Below, in pieces: positions 23,426-35,388 of a DNA stretch of 64,000 bases. The translations under genes were made by a program, and so were the position numbers. The stretch's first letter is position 1. Every line of letters begins with the position of its first letter. Below the pieces are notes generated by a model. That model was not told the DNA's origin, searched no databases, and was given only the letters and a program-made list of their open reading frames with translations. The stretch comes from Strobilurus pachycystidiatus (lineage: Eukaryota > Basidiomycota > Agaricomycetes > Agaricales > Physalacriaceae), in contig JAHLMK010000007.1 of assembly GCA_019915135.1 (NCBI GenBank), positions 558,001-622,000 of the forward strand. Direction: 5' to 3'.

Positions 23426-24236
23426 ATGTATATTTCAGAGTTTCTATTCTCGCACGTCGGACCTTACTAGCATTCGCATCGCAATAGCATTCCTGTAGTA
23501 TTATTCCATGTAAACTAAGTGTCTCGAAATACTCTGTGTGTCAGGTACTAGTACTGAATTGAGCTTGGGGAAGCTTCATGCCAATTTGGGTGACTGATCG
23601 TTTTCCTTCATCCTTACGGCTTGCCAGTGGACATCCATGTGTTCAATCACTCCGCGAGGTGAAGCGATGGTCGCCTTTCGTAGAACGGATCTGTCGTTGA
23701 CAGACATGTCTTGGAGCGATGTCGGACAGTTGACTCCAACGTAATCTGCCACTGATGGGCTAGAGAAATATGCGCGAGGTGCGCTAATTGACGCGCACCT
23801 GCGACCCTTGCCCTTGAATCGGAACAGCCTCCTTGCTCTGTACATGGACCTGTCATCTGTGCACCCTCCGTTATATTCGGAGGTTGGAACTTGGCCGTAT
23901 GCAGTGACAGTAACGGTATGCGATCGAAACACTTGATGCTTCTTGCACTCTCACTCTCATCACCAGGGCATGCTGACGGGTCCGCTTTGAGCTCACTTGC
24001 CGCTCTTCAGCCTCTTTCGCCCCGATGGAAGATGGCGAACCAGTGCAGGCCAGGGTAAGTCTATCATGAATGCGTCGCGGCGCTGCTCGCTAAATAGCTA
24101 ATAGTTCACAGCTCCCAGGAACTGTTATAACAACAATGCATCGTCCCTCTGGCTCTAAAATCCCCTCTCCCCACATCTACCATCCATAGTGTAATACTAT
24201 CTGCTTTGGTTTCCGCGGATTGTCGATATCAATATC
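23426..24236. other. Intergenic, nothing recognised
   Basis: A minus-strand frame of 118 codons (23576-23932) has no domain and no supporting splice pattern. The right part should contain the promoter of C2H2 gene F. Confidence 0.35.
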
Positions 24237-26117
24237 ATGTCGAACGCATATACCTCCCCGGCTGTCGATCAGCAGGGCATGCGCGCTCCGATTATACACA
24301 CCGGAGACTGGGACCTGGATATCTCGTGCGTTCATTCTCGTTGGCGTCGGTTCCCGCCTTGCTGAGAGCCCGTCGTCAACAGTGGCCCAATAGACGTCTC
24401 GTTGCAAGACACAGCGAGCCTGAGTCCCGCACCTTCCGACGTCTGGACATACCATCGCAGGGCATCTGACGGTACTATCTTTCACACGTGTCACCTCCGC
24501 CGTCACTCACTTTCGATACCACAGGCTCCAACAGTGACTTCGGCGGCTCCGACTGGCCCGAAGGGTGTACGACCTCATCTCTGCCGAGTCCATGTGCATA
24601 GTGTTATAATCTTGCTGTTGGTTCGGTGCTCATTACGTTCTTTAGTCGATGAGGATGACCAGGAGCCACTCACACCAAACTGGCCTTCCTCGATGGACTC
24701 ACTGTCTCCCGGTACCTCCTTCACGGGATATGGTCGCCACCGGAGCGTGTCCAACCCCTACATCTCCTCAAATCAATCACATACTTCCGCTGCTATCGTC
24801 AATCACGGCATCGCCGTCGCCTCCCTCCAGCCTCCACCTCACGCCCACATGCCTCGTCGCCATTCCGACGCTGGAATAAATGTACCATCCATCGCTAATC
24901 AAATACGGCCCACCCACCATCGACACATCACGGAACCCGGCGTATTAAATGAATTCAAGTCGCTGAACATCGAACCCGTCGCGTCGTCCGACTCCCAATT
25001 CCTCTCGGACGATTCGTCCTCAGTCTCGGGCTATACCTCTCCGGCCGTCCAAGCCATTTCCCCGATGCATCTTCATCCCAACGCGGGAGTGCCCGACACT
25101 ATCACACGCCGCTTCTCCGACTCAGCCGCCCATAGAGTACAGGATAGGAAGCCGATGCTACACTACACTCCGTCTGACTCGTCGCACTGCGCGGTCGTGA
25201 GCACGTCTGGAGCGTATGCTATCGACGACGATGTCGAGATGCAGGATGCTGTTTCTGCTCCCTATGTGAGCTCTACTGAGGCGCCGAATGCAGGGGTGTC
25301 GTTTCCAACACCCGAGATTCCTTCATATCCCGGTGTTGTGAAAGGCATTCGGAGGGCTAAGTCCGTCGACTTCATGGACATGGGCCGCGTTCCGCAGGAC
25401 GTAGAGTTCTCCCCTCTTCATGGTCAAGAGTTTCTTTCGGTATTCTTGACTAGGCAAGGGCTCCCGGAGGGCCCTCCCCTTCCAGAGATGGACACGCTGG
25501 GAGGGTCATTGAGCCGTAAACCGGAGAAGATTCCTCAGACTCTTATCATGTTTGGCTTGCCAGAGGCGACGATTGGACACTCTGCACCGAACACAGACTC
25601 TGCGCCGCCAAGCGCCATGCCCGAACCTCTGCTGGCGTCGCCTATGTCGCCTGCCAGTCCGCCTGGAGTCGTTGACGTATCGGATGTCTCTAGTCCTCTC
25701 ACACTCGAAGTCGGAGACTCGCTTCTTCGAACTAACTCAACCGGGCGCAGTCCTCGAGGGCGGGACAATAAGGCTATTGAGAAAATGCGTAAAGGAGGGG
25801 CCTTGAAGGATAAGAGTCTTCTATACTGTGAACATTGCGGTCCGGAGACCCATTTCACCAGTGCAGGCTCGCATAGACGTAAGAGCGGTTATTCGTGATA
25901 GCATTGTCTCCGTCGCTGACCAGAATCCTGACTAGGCCATCTCAAGGATAAACACGCGGTTGGCGGAGTCGCAAAGCTGACTTGCGATGATTGCGACAAG
26001 ACATATGCTGATTCTAGCTCACTTCAGCGACACGTCAGGCAGAAGCACAGTCACAGTGGTCCCTCGGCCTCAACTTCCACCACCTGGACCAAAGCATCTC
26101 CCTGTGCTTGGTCCTAG
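24237..26117 (+). CDS. Two-finger C2H2 zinc-finger protein F
   Basis: Five exons (24237-24325, 24383-24471, 24525-24566, 24646-25878, 25936-26117) sum to 545 codons, giving 544 residues, the longest of the array. Exon 3 was placed so that the joined reading gives an acidic stretch (DWPEGFDEDDQEP) rather than stop-bounded sequence. A long Ser/Pro-rich region follows, with two HR[RS] boxes of the form RRASD and RRHSD that could be kinase sites. Finger 1 is CEHCGPETHFTSAGSHRR then HLKDKH, with two extra residues before the histidines compared with B and C, and again a phase-1 intron inside. Finger 2 is CDDCDKTYADSSSLQRHVRQ then KH. The start is a clear ATG. It is a putative transcription factor. 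Confidence 0.75.
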
Positions 26118-26978
26118 AATATACCCCGAGGCATTTTTATATACCTACATACGACTGTCTGTACGATTTGGCTTGATCTCTATACCGGCAGACACAGTAC
26201 TCGATTATATACCCCTACTGTAGCATTGAGGTTAATAGGTGAAGCAGGGTAATACGAATCTTTTTCCAGCTGCAGTACATCGCCTTTACTCGGTAGCGAG
26301 GAAATGTGGCAGATTGTGGACGCGAGATGTGGACGCGAGATGGTGGTCTGGCTCGGAAGTCGGCCGACAGATCTGTCCGCAATCAGAGGCTCACTTGCCA
26401 AAAAGCAAGCGTCGGTATCGACTCGGGAATCCACTGCGCCAGGAATAACACGTGTTACTGTATGCCTGCGCGCAAGCGGGCCGTGGCATTCTCAGAAAAA
26501 TAATCCTCGAGTCCTCAATTTTCGTACAGTCGTCCACTCGCCCTTCCATTGAAGAAGAACAAGAAATGATCTAGGAGACTAAGTGCTACATGTCATGTAC
26601 TTACAGTCCGTGCCGAGTAAGTGGATGATGATCATGATGCCGCCGAAGAATGAATCCAAGATTGTCCCGCAAATACTTTCCTGCGCTGATCATCGCGTAC
26701 CGCCCGACTGTCGAGAGCCCCGAACCGCTTTCTTTGACTGGACAGTCAGATCCCCACTCTGCCAGGCTGGCTCAGGCCGTGGGCCGTCGCGGGGAGCAGG
26801 GCTTTGACCTACAGAAACTGGTCTGCGACAAGCTTGGAAGACTCTGCTAGAAAAGCACACTGACAGGATGCTTGTCTGAAAGCCTCTTCGTCATCTCGAT
26901 CGCGTTCCGGCCGGCTGAGCGCGTACATAATGCGTGTCTCATCAGCGGAAGCCGAGAAGAACCTTTTCGCAGCGAACC
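26118..26978. other. Intergenic, nothing recognised
   Basis: Contains a tiny direct repeat GTGGACGCGAGAT (two copies near 26320) and otherwise no supported feature. It should hold the promoter of the sterol glucosyltransferase gene. Confidence 0.35.
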
Positions 26979-29900
26979 ATGCGCCCGCCATCTCGCTCGC
27001 CGTCGCCTGCATCCAGCAGGGACGACGCCTCCCTCTCCGCCTCGGACGACAGCACGCCGCCGCCGTCCATCTCTGCCATCTACCACGACGCCGAGGCGTA
27101 CGACAAGGTCCTTGCTGACCCGGGCCCTGGCCCACAGCGCGCTGACACCGAGCCAGAGGACGCTCCCGTCCGCCGCACCGGCTACCGTGGGCTCGTCGGC
27201 AGCGATCTGACGCCATCTGAGCGCGCCGACGTGCGCCAGGCCACGAAACTCAGTGTGACGGGGTCTACCTGGACTCCAGAGGGCCTCACGGACGAACCCG
27301 AATCGTATGACCCACCACCTGAACGCAGCTCTGCTCTATCCTCACCACAAGCACCAGTCGTCAAAGGCGATTCGCCCGTGCCCGCCTTCCACCGCCCCGC
27401 AACCACGGATGGCGATTCATGGAAACTGGAGCCTGGCGAAATTACCCGCCTCTTGATCTCGGAATTCGGACCTCTGGCAGAGGACGGCGAGCAGCCCGAG
27501 AAGCTGCTTCTTGAGGCTGATGGCTGCCTGTTCAACAGCGTGCTCATTCTTGTGAGTGCCGCACTACTGCTTCCCGCCACCCTACTGACCCAACGTGTCC
27601 TGCCATCATTCCAGGGCGTCCTGCATTTGACGACTCATCGATTGACATTCCATGCATCTCTATTGTCTTCGGATCGGCCCCCAGTTGAGGCCAGCCAGAA
27701 GGTTATCAAGGCGGGACCCGTCACGATCCATCGCAAGGGACTGCGCTCCAAACTACGCGTCTGGCTGGAACTATATCCCGAGATGTTTGTCACCTGTGCA
27801 TCCAGTAGCGAGGAAGATCGACTGCGCCCACTACGGACTGTACTTTGTACGTTGTCCCAAACTTTATATGCTGCCTTTCACTCAAGTATCTCAAGTGTCC
27901 CATGTCAAGGACGTCGTCCCACACGACGAATCCAACCCGTGTACCTTCCACGTCGTTTTCAGCCGGATACCCAATGATTACTCAAACAACTACGCTGAAT
28001 TTGACACGCCGGAGGCCGCTCAGGATTGGTGGCGGGAAATTCTAGGTAAAGAGATGATGCAATATCCTTCCGTTTCATCTCACAGACATGTATAGGTGCC
28101 CTGTTCCTGTATAGACACCGTCGACGCGAACTCTTGAACAGTAGCCTCTCCGACTCCGGTCGTGATGATGGCATTCGTCTCAGCTGTCCCCTCGATCGTA
28201 TCACCAATTTCGTGTCCCGCAAGGTTCAAGGCGATCGGTCATTCTCCACATTCCATGTTGTGGCTCCTCCTTCTGAAGACGGTGAAGTTGAGGAACAGGT
28301 TTTCCACATGTCCCCTGTTGAGCAGAACATACCAGTCTGGGAGCGGATGGAGGAGTACATCGCAGCAGCAAAGGCTCGTCGACAGGGCCCACCTTCGCCC
28401 ACAAGTTCACCCATTGTGGTGGACTTTGGACCTTTAAGTGTCCTCGAAGACAAGCTTGTCGATCCGGTCATCGCCGACGAAAGGGAGATGAAGATCAAGG
28501 ATGCTCTGGGTCTTGGTGAGGAGACTGACATGTGGAGTGAGTCGTATTGGTGGCACGTCTTTGTTTGTCCCATATCTGAAGTCCTTTGCGCCAGTCGTTC
28601 AAGCCCGGCTTTTCCGTACCATTTCGTGTTCAGGCGTCTTCGTGATCACCTCGCGCTTCATCGGTTACTGGAGCAAGTTTTTCCCAAGCGGCGATGTGAG
28701 GTACCGTCTTCCGCTCAGCAAAGTCCGCTCCGCCAAGAATTTTCGCACCTTCCCCATCAAATCATCAAGCATCGCCCTTGAGCTCGTTGGACACCCTGAA
28801 CTCAAGTTCCAATTCAAGTCGAACCAGATTCGGGATGAGGTCGTGGCGCGCGTCAACGAAGCGATTGCGTTGTACTCCTCCGACAAGCCCACACCACCCA
28901 TACGTCCCAAACAGGCCAGCATGGTGGACATCTTCTCGCCGCGGGCCCGTACGCTGGCCGTAGTGCGCCAGAACGAAATGCCCTTCGAGCAGTTCGCCAC
29001 CCTGCCCAAAGTCATCAACATCGATCGCGAGATCGTGAATGCTCGGCCCGGGATGCATTTTGTATGTCTGACGATTGGGAGTCGCGGTGATGTGCAGCCG
29101 TACATCGCATTGGGGAAGGGCCTGATAAAAAAGGGACATCGTGTCACCATTGTCACCCACGAGGAGTACAAGGAGTGGATTGAGAGCTTTGGTATCGGGC
29201 ATAAGCAGGCTGGTGGTGATCCTGGAGCGTTGATGAAGCTCAGCGTGGAGAACAAGATGTTCTCGCCGGAGTTCTTCAAAGAGAGCTTGCAGAACTTCCG
29301 TCCATGGCTTGATCAGTGTGAGTTCTAGACTATTTCTATTGGCTCGAGCTATCACTCATGTGCATGTTAGTGCTTCTCGATTCATGGGAATCGTGCCAGG
29401 GTGCCGATGTGCTCCTCGAGAGCCCTTCAGCCATGTCCGGTGTTCACATTGCAGAAGCTCTTAGTGAGTGACGCTACTCGCTCGACTCTCAACTAGTATT
29501 CAGTCCGTCTGTAGATATCCCCTACTTCCGGACCTTCACCATGCCTTGGACGAAGTACGTGTTTAGCAAGGAAGTTTGCGTTCATGCGCTTATGTATTGT
29601 AGGACTGCTGAATTTCCTCACGCCTTCCTGTCTCCTCCAGTCGAATCCTCGACCTTCAACAGCGCCTCGTGAGTCGGGTCTGTTTATCGAGTCAGTTGAT
29701 GTTATTCACGCTCGATAGATACGTGCTGTTCAGCAACGTCATGTGGACTGCGACGTCGGGGCAGATCAACAGATGGCGCAGGCATACGTTGAAGATCGGC
29801 AACACTGACATGGGACATTTGGCACAGTCTAAGATTCCTTTCATCTACAACTTCTCTCAGGTTTCGTTGAATCCTTCCTTGAAAGAACGTTTACTGACGT

Positions 29901-30925
29901 GCTTTCTCTATCAGGCTGTCGTGCCCAAGCCTCTGGATTGGAGCGATTCCATCTGCATTTCTGGCTAGTGCGTGTATTTTGGTAGCTTCACGAAGTGGAT
30001 GGTCAACCTTTTTCTTAGCTGGTTTCTCGACAATCCCGAGCAGAACTGGACACCCCCTGACACGCTTGTGGAATGGATGGCCAAAGCTCGTGCTGACAAA
30101 AGACCAATCGTGTATATCGGCTTCGGTAGTATCACCGTCCCACATCCGAATCGTGTGACCAGGCGTATCATCAAGGCGGTTCTGAAAAGTATGTCATAAG
30201 TTAACGTCTTCACACTCCATATGTATGCTGAATTCTATAGGCGACGTGAGGGCAATTATCTCGAAAGGCTGGTCTGCTCGCATGAGCAATGCAGGAGACG
30301 ACGGTGCCGAGCCCGAATACCCTCCGGAATGTTACCCTCTCGAAAAGATTCCGCACGATTGGCTGTTCCCTCGGATCGACGTCGCCTTGCACCATGGGGG
30401 TGCTGGGACGACTGGAGCAAGTTTGAGGGCAGGTATTCCAACGTTGATCAAGCCGTGGTTCGGAGACCAGTTCTTCTGGGCGTCGAGGGTGCAGAAGCTT
30501 GGAGTGCGTTCTTGCTTTCTTGTTATCTGTTGGTCGGATGGATGCTGATGTGTACTTTCAGGCTGGCCTGAAGATTCCGAGTTTGCATGCACATGACTTG
30601 GCAGACGCGCTGACCAAGGCGACGGACAGCCGTGTGATGAAAGAGAAGGCTGCTGCTGTCGGCGAGAAGATTCGCGCGGTTAGTAAAGCCAATACAGAGA
30701 GTGGACCGGTACTGACTAAATTTCTTCTAGGAGGATGGAGTGCGTACAGCAATTCACACGATCTACACATATCTTTCCCGAGCTGGCCAGGATCGACGTA
30801 CGCTCCAGAAGGGTCATTCGCGTCACAGCACCATTGGTCCCAACGGCTCAGATCGCCAGAATTCGATACCCACGTTGGATGCGAGCCAAGAGCCGCCCAT
30901 CGTTTCCCAACCTGTCGTGACATGA
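26979..30925 (+). CDS. Sterol 3-beta-glucosyltransferase (UGT51/Atg26 type)
   Basis: Transfers glucose from UDP-glucose to the 3-hydroxyl of sterols, here presumably ergosterol, at membranes. The N-terminus (ATG at 26979) is Ser/Pro-rich and disordered. Then comes a GRAM/PH lipid-binding region split by introns ([17 protein letters not shown], then [25 protein letters not shown]) and a second GRAM-like part ([15 protein letters not shown]). The catalytic GT-B part starts at [20 protein letters not shown] (about 29060). Other landmarks are [32 protein letters not shown] and [20 protein letters not shown] with WFGDQ, the UDP-sugar site. More than ten short introns are present. One at about 29969-30018 is needed to restore the family's GYWFLDNP motif. 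The gene appears intact. Which paralog it is (autophagy-linked or bulk sterol glucoside synthesis) cannot be told. Confidence 0.9.
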
Positions 30926-31337
30926 TATCGAGTCTCGATATGATGCTGAACTGTACATCACGTTGTATAACTGATAACTTATGCTATTTTCTTCACCTCT
31001 CAATACTCCGAGTTCGTAATTGTAGCTCGGTGGTGCCATGAACTGCTATGGTTCTTGCTCGCATGCCACCGGACTGCATTTGGGTAGTATACGATATCCG
31101 AAGGGCAGTCCATTGTCACCAATTTTGCTCCCGAGTTTGGTCTGATTTACCAAAATAAGAGACGTATGCATACACTGTACAGTGAATCGGTGAGACACCT
31201 CGAAGAGTGTGTCCAGTGAGATCGCACATTCGAGCGAGGAAAATGTACATCATCTGATAGGAAGCAAGGAAGTGTAGTATACTCGACCGGCTCCCGACGG
31301 AACTGCCAGTGAGAGTTGTATGGACTAGAGTAGTCTC
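30926..31337. other. Convergent 3' region
   Basis: Lies between the ends of the glucosyltransferase (+) and the dehydrogenase (-). It is AT-rich around 30960-31020, with no gene supported. Confidence 0.4.
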
Positions 31338-32129
31338 TACCAGTGCACCTCGCCCGGCTCGCCGTGACCACTCCAGTGAATACCTAGAATGCCTTTAGCC
31401 AATGTTCGAGTCACGAGGCACAAGCGACTCACAAGTCTTATCCTTTTCCTCCGGTCCAAGCAGTGCCCAAGGTGCGATAGACTCGGCCCCTTGTCTCCAA
31501 GTTTTCCCACCAGGCTCATTGTGATTCAAGCTGGTGGTCACAAATTCTGGAGTCACCGCGTTCACCTTCACCACTCCTTTTAGCTCCAGGGCGAGCGACA
31601 CCGTGTACGAGTTCGCCGCCGCCTTGCTCGTATTGTACGCCACCTAACCGATAAACGGCCTATATTCGGGAGTTGCAATGTTTCCCGTGGGGATTGTGAC
31701 ATTGACAATACACGCCTGACCCTCCGGCGCGCGCTTGAGGAGGGGGACAAACGCCTGGCAGACGGTGACCAGACCATAAAAGTTGACGGCCATGGCGTCC
31801 TGGATGTTTGAAAGTGGCTCTGTGGTGGCGCCGGTGCTGTTGTGCATGAGCCCGACACCGGCGTTGTTGATGAGGGAGTCGAGGTGACCTTCTGCCTTCT
31901 CGATGACCGCCGCTGCAGCAGCTACGGATTCGGGTGAGGTCACGTCCAGTTGGACTAGCTGGACTTCGAGGCCCTCGGCTTTGAGCTTGGCCTGAGCCTC
32001 TGCTCCCAGCCTGGGATTGCGCGATGCGAGGTAGACGCGGTGTCCTTTCTCTGCGAGGAGTTGAACGAGGCCATAGCCAATGCCCTGATTAGCACCAGTA
32101 ACGAGGACAACGCGTTTGTAGCCAGGCAT
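31338..32129 (-). pseudogene. Short-chain dehydrogenase/reductase with an in-frame stop
   Basis: A two-exon SDR (32129-31433, then 31383-31338 after a 49-nt intron). The N-terminus has the Rossmann cofactor motif TGANQGIG, followed by LDVTSPESV, NNAGVG and a helix ending FVPLLKRA. The catalytic YNTSK (Y-x3-K) is present near 31630. Just before it the frame is broken by a single TAG (31644-31646), giving PFIG-stop-VAYNTSK with both sides in the same frame. No plausible intron removes the stop without also deleting the beta-strand that carries the catalytic serine. The serine region reads NVTIPTG, so the usual Ser is not evident. It is either a young pseudogene or a base error. The substrate cannot be inferred. 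Confidence 0.7.
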
Positions 32130-32169
32130 TGCGAAGGGATTGTATGTGTCTCCGGGTCACAACCGTCGC

Positions 32170-32176
32170 TTTTATA
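32170..32176 (-). promoter_or_regulatory. TATA box of the dehydrogenase gene
   Basis: TATAAAA on the minus strand, about 41 bp upstream of the ATG at 32129. Sequence and strand are right for a core promoter; the distance is short but acceptable. Confidence 0.5.
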
Positions 32177-32943
32177 GGCATTAGTCCGAACTCCATGAGC
32201 CTGAGTCAAAGACAACTGTATTCTGCCATGAGAACGGGAGTACCAGGCTATTGATAATGAAAGGAGACCGACTTGACTTTGCTCACCGCAAATAGAACCG
32301 CCTATCATGGCGCAAGCTGATTCAGACAGGTCTCAGACAGATGTCGGCTTGTAGCAGGTCCCAGGCCTTTATGCTCGGAACGACGGTCTCACAGCGGCTG
32401 GGACCAACGATGTCCAGCTCTAGCCATTCATATGAGCCGTCACGATAACAACTAGTAGCGTATCAGGAATTTGTATACTTACCTTTCGCGAAAATGGGTT
32501 CATCTCGTATAATTTTCAGCCATATGCGCTAGTTTTCGACAATCCGCGCGTTGCTAACGATTCACAGAGTGAGGACATCATCGTGCGACGAGGAAAAGAG
32601 GTGGTCGGAAGATCGGGCCGGTATTCTTTCCATGGGTGCACCTTGATGGAACAAGTTGATCACTAACGACGACGACGTCGGCGAGTCTAGTACTTACTGC
32701 TGCATCAACTTAGACCTGCCACAAGCCGAAACACTCATAGTGACAAAACAGAGCGTGCAACGTAAGTTGGTCAATATGTACTTGCTCGATTCGTTCCTCG
32801 ATATGGCGCTCTTTTAGCCGCAATCCCATTTATCGACGTTAATCCTCTCGTTGGTCTTACTGAACTCTTCTCGAAAAGCCAGGATAGGATAAGTAGACCC
32901 AACGCTCCACTAACATACACTACCCATCATCTTGGACGTCAAC
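32177..32943. other. Divergent intergenic region
   Basis: Separates the minus-strand dehydrogenase from the plus-strand F-box gene and should hold both promoters. A GACGACGACGTCG stretch near 32670 is a short palindromic run. Nothing else recognised. Confidence 0.4.
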
Positions 32944-34544
32944 ATGCTCTCGTCTCTCCCCATCGAGATCATATATCATATAGTTTCTCATGTACGTCCC
33001 ATAGACCTGGACGTCGAATGTTTCCTCACTCTCAGTCGCTTTTAGCTAAAAATGATGCGTTCCGCGGCGGGTCCGCCGGATGAATACGAAGCAGCCTGGA
33101 ATGCCTTGAAAGCTGTACGACAAACCTGCAAAGCGTACTGTGCCGTGGCGAGTCCTTTGTTGTTTGTCTGCCTCGATCTCGGGGCGTTCGGGCGACCAAT
33201 ACACCTGCGCTTTCTGGAGGCGATTGCAAAAGGCAAGACCGAGCTCGGCGAGTATGTCCAGGAGCTCCGTATCGAATTTCCTATTCATCGCACTGCGAGT
33301 CGTCCATCCGACCGCTGGAAAAATAGCGCGGCTTTGCTTCAGTACAAGTTGGGGTTGAAGCACAGCCTTCCATCTACTTCCCACGAGAAGGCCATTCGGT
33401 GGATTGAGCGAGCGGTCCTGCGTCTCGTGTCCCTCAAGAGAATACAGTGCGTCTAATTATTCCCCGATAGGGATACTTAGACTGAACGAGCGCAGCCTGA
33501 AATGGTACGGTGTTGATACCCGTCGTTGTCCGCGAGGACTGTCTGCATCACACACACAATCCGCCCTTGGGCTTCTGCGAAGGCTGGATGACCTCGGCAA
33601 GATAGAAGAACTCTATCTTTACCTTTCCGGTCGTCTTGACCTTCAGCTACCTTTGAAGCATCTTCGAGTGATCTCCGTCGTTGCACCGGAACATCTGACC
33701 GGTCCCGTCTCAACCATCGTTTCCAGATGCACATTGTTGGAAGAACTCACGGTACAGAGTCAGGACTTTGGACCTGGGAAGCTCGATATCAGCGATGTCT
33801 TGCCTGTCATATCAGCTGGATCACCTCCTTGTCTTAAAAAGGTGTCATTGATCGGCTTGTCCTTTCCCGCTGCCGCAATTGCAGGTTCACTGCCATATTT
33901 CGCGGCAGTGAGGGATCTTGAGCTGCGATGGATGGACATCCCCGCCTCTTTTTGGAGCAGACTCGGGGGCATGTTGGAAGTCCCACACCCTCTTCGGCGA
34001 GTAAATATCCAATCCCAAGCAGCCGTACCATTTTTGTTGTGCTGCGATGCGATTGAGGAGATCTCCATTCGGGTGCAGGGCTATTGTCCACAAGATGCTA
34101 GTCAGCAGCTGGATCGCTTGTTCTGGACAGAGATCTTGCCGAAAAATGCGCCACATCTGCGAAGTGTTACAATTAATGTCTTTTGGCCATACACGAGCTG
34201 GCTCCCCCTCGTCGAGGATATCGACACTCTCGCCAGCTGTCCGGAGTTGGAGATATTGGTGATTTCGTTGCAGCGTGGAGAAGCAGAGGTAAGGCGTCAT
34301 TGTTTTGATCCTCTCAGTTTCATCTGACAGCTTCCAGAGACGCATATTTGAGCTGATAGGATCCGAATGCTGGCCATGCATACGTCTTGTGTATCTGGAG
34401 TTCTTGGACAAAGAGACAACATCTGATTTCATTAAAAATGTAGAATATCCCACATGGCGGCACCATATGCGCAATCTTGTTGTGTACAGCTCCGCGCGTT
34501 ATAGACCTCGCCTGGTGGGTGGTGTTGTACGCTTTTACTTATGA
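32944..34544 (+). CDS. F-box protein with LRR-like C-terminal part
   Basis: Four exons (32944-32991, 33046-33446, 33481-34288, 34338-34544) sum to 488 codons, giving 487 residues. Exon 1 encodes MLSSLPIEIIYHIVSH, the LP-x-E-I-x-x-x-I start of an F-box, and the box continues after the first intron (ALKAVRQTCKAYCAVASPLLF). The remainder is a series of hydrophobic repeats such as IEELYLYLSGRLDLQLPLKH, CLKKVSLIGLSF and VRDLELRWMDIP, resembling degenerate leucine-rich repeats. Such proteins usually act as substrate adaptors of SCF ubiquitin ligases through Skp1. Large F-box families are typical of mushrooms. The substrate is unknown. The exon sum and start codon are consistent with an intact gene. 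Confidence 0.75.
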
Positions 34545-35388
34545 AGACGAGTTGTCCCCCGTGTCAAGAAACTTGTATTGTTCAAGACCGTCCTCACTAA
34601 GACTCATTCATTGATTAACGCAGTGTTCGGTACAGTAACCTAGATCTACGTAATGACCACGGGCACCGGGGGTACTAAGAGAAACTCTTGGAACGATGAT
34701 TCAAATTTCTGCGCACCTTGCTTGCAACGCCCATCACGTCGGTGGTTCAAACTTCGACCTAGCCTCTCGTGCTAACTTGCTGCTAAGTCATCCCCAAAAA
34801 GCGCTGGGGCGATAACCCACTCGGTGACGCGACTCATCATACGCGTAGTCAAGAACAACAGACCGTGGACGTCTGGACACCCGTGGAAAGTATACGGTCC
34901 CGTGACTCTCCTCGCTACAAAGAAAGATTTGAGTTCAAGTTCAGCGATTGTAACATGCTTAGAACAGTAAATCAGAGTCCGTACTACGTGGCGCAGGAAT
35001 ATGTGTGACAGCCTGACTAGCACTCACAGATGCCATCCCGGATTCAATACGCCACAGAATCGTGCATCAATTTCTTGTCAGATTGGAACGCCCTCCGTGG
35101 CCAAAGACTGAAGTAAAGCCAGTAATACAGCACATTGAATGTCGTGGATTCGGAATGGATCGTCAGGTTGAGGTACAGAAGGTGCAAAGTTCCGTCACCA
35201 CCCTTAGACTTGCCCGGGTGAAGGACTTCCATCGTGACAGACAAGAGGTCTGCAGACCAAACATATTCGGCGGCTGACAGGTATAGAACTATCGTAATGG
35301 AATGGAGGTAGCTACACAGCTTTCTCGGGACGACTGTACAATAACGCTTCGAAGGTGGCTCTTGGCCAAGTGATAGCAATCAGGATAA
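34545..35388. other. Convergent intergenic region
   Basis: Minus-strand frames at 34772-35023 and 35044-35379 contain hydrophobic stretches (for example SYLHSITIVLYLSAAEYVW) and might be remnants of a small membrane protein, but I cannot join them into a gene. Confidence 0.3.

Noticed and set aside
29969..30018. Apparent exon reading [14 protein letters not shown] in the sterol glucosyltransferase
   Set aside because: It is an intron: removing it restores the conserved GYWFLDNP of the family.
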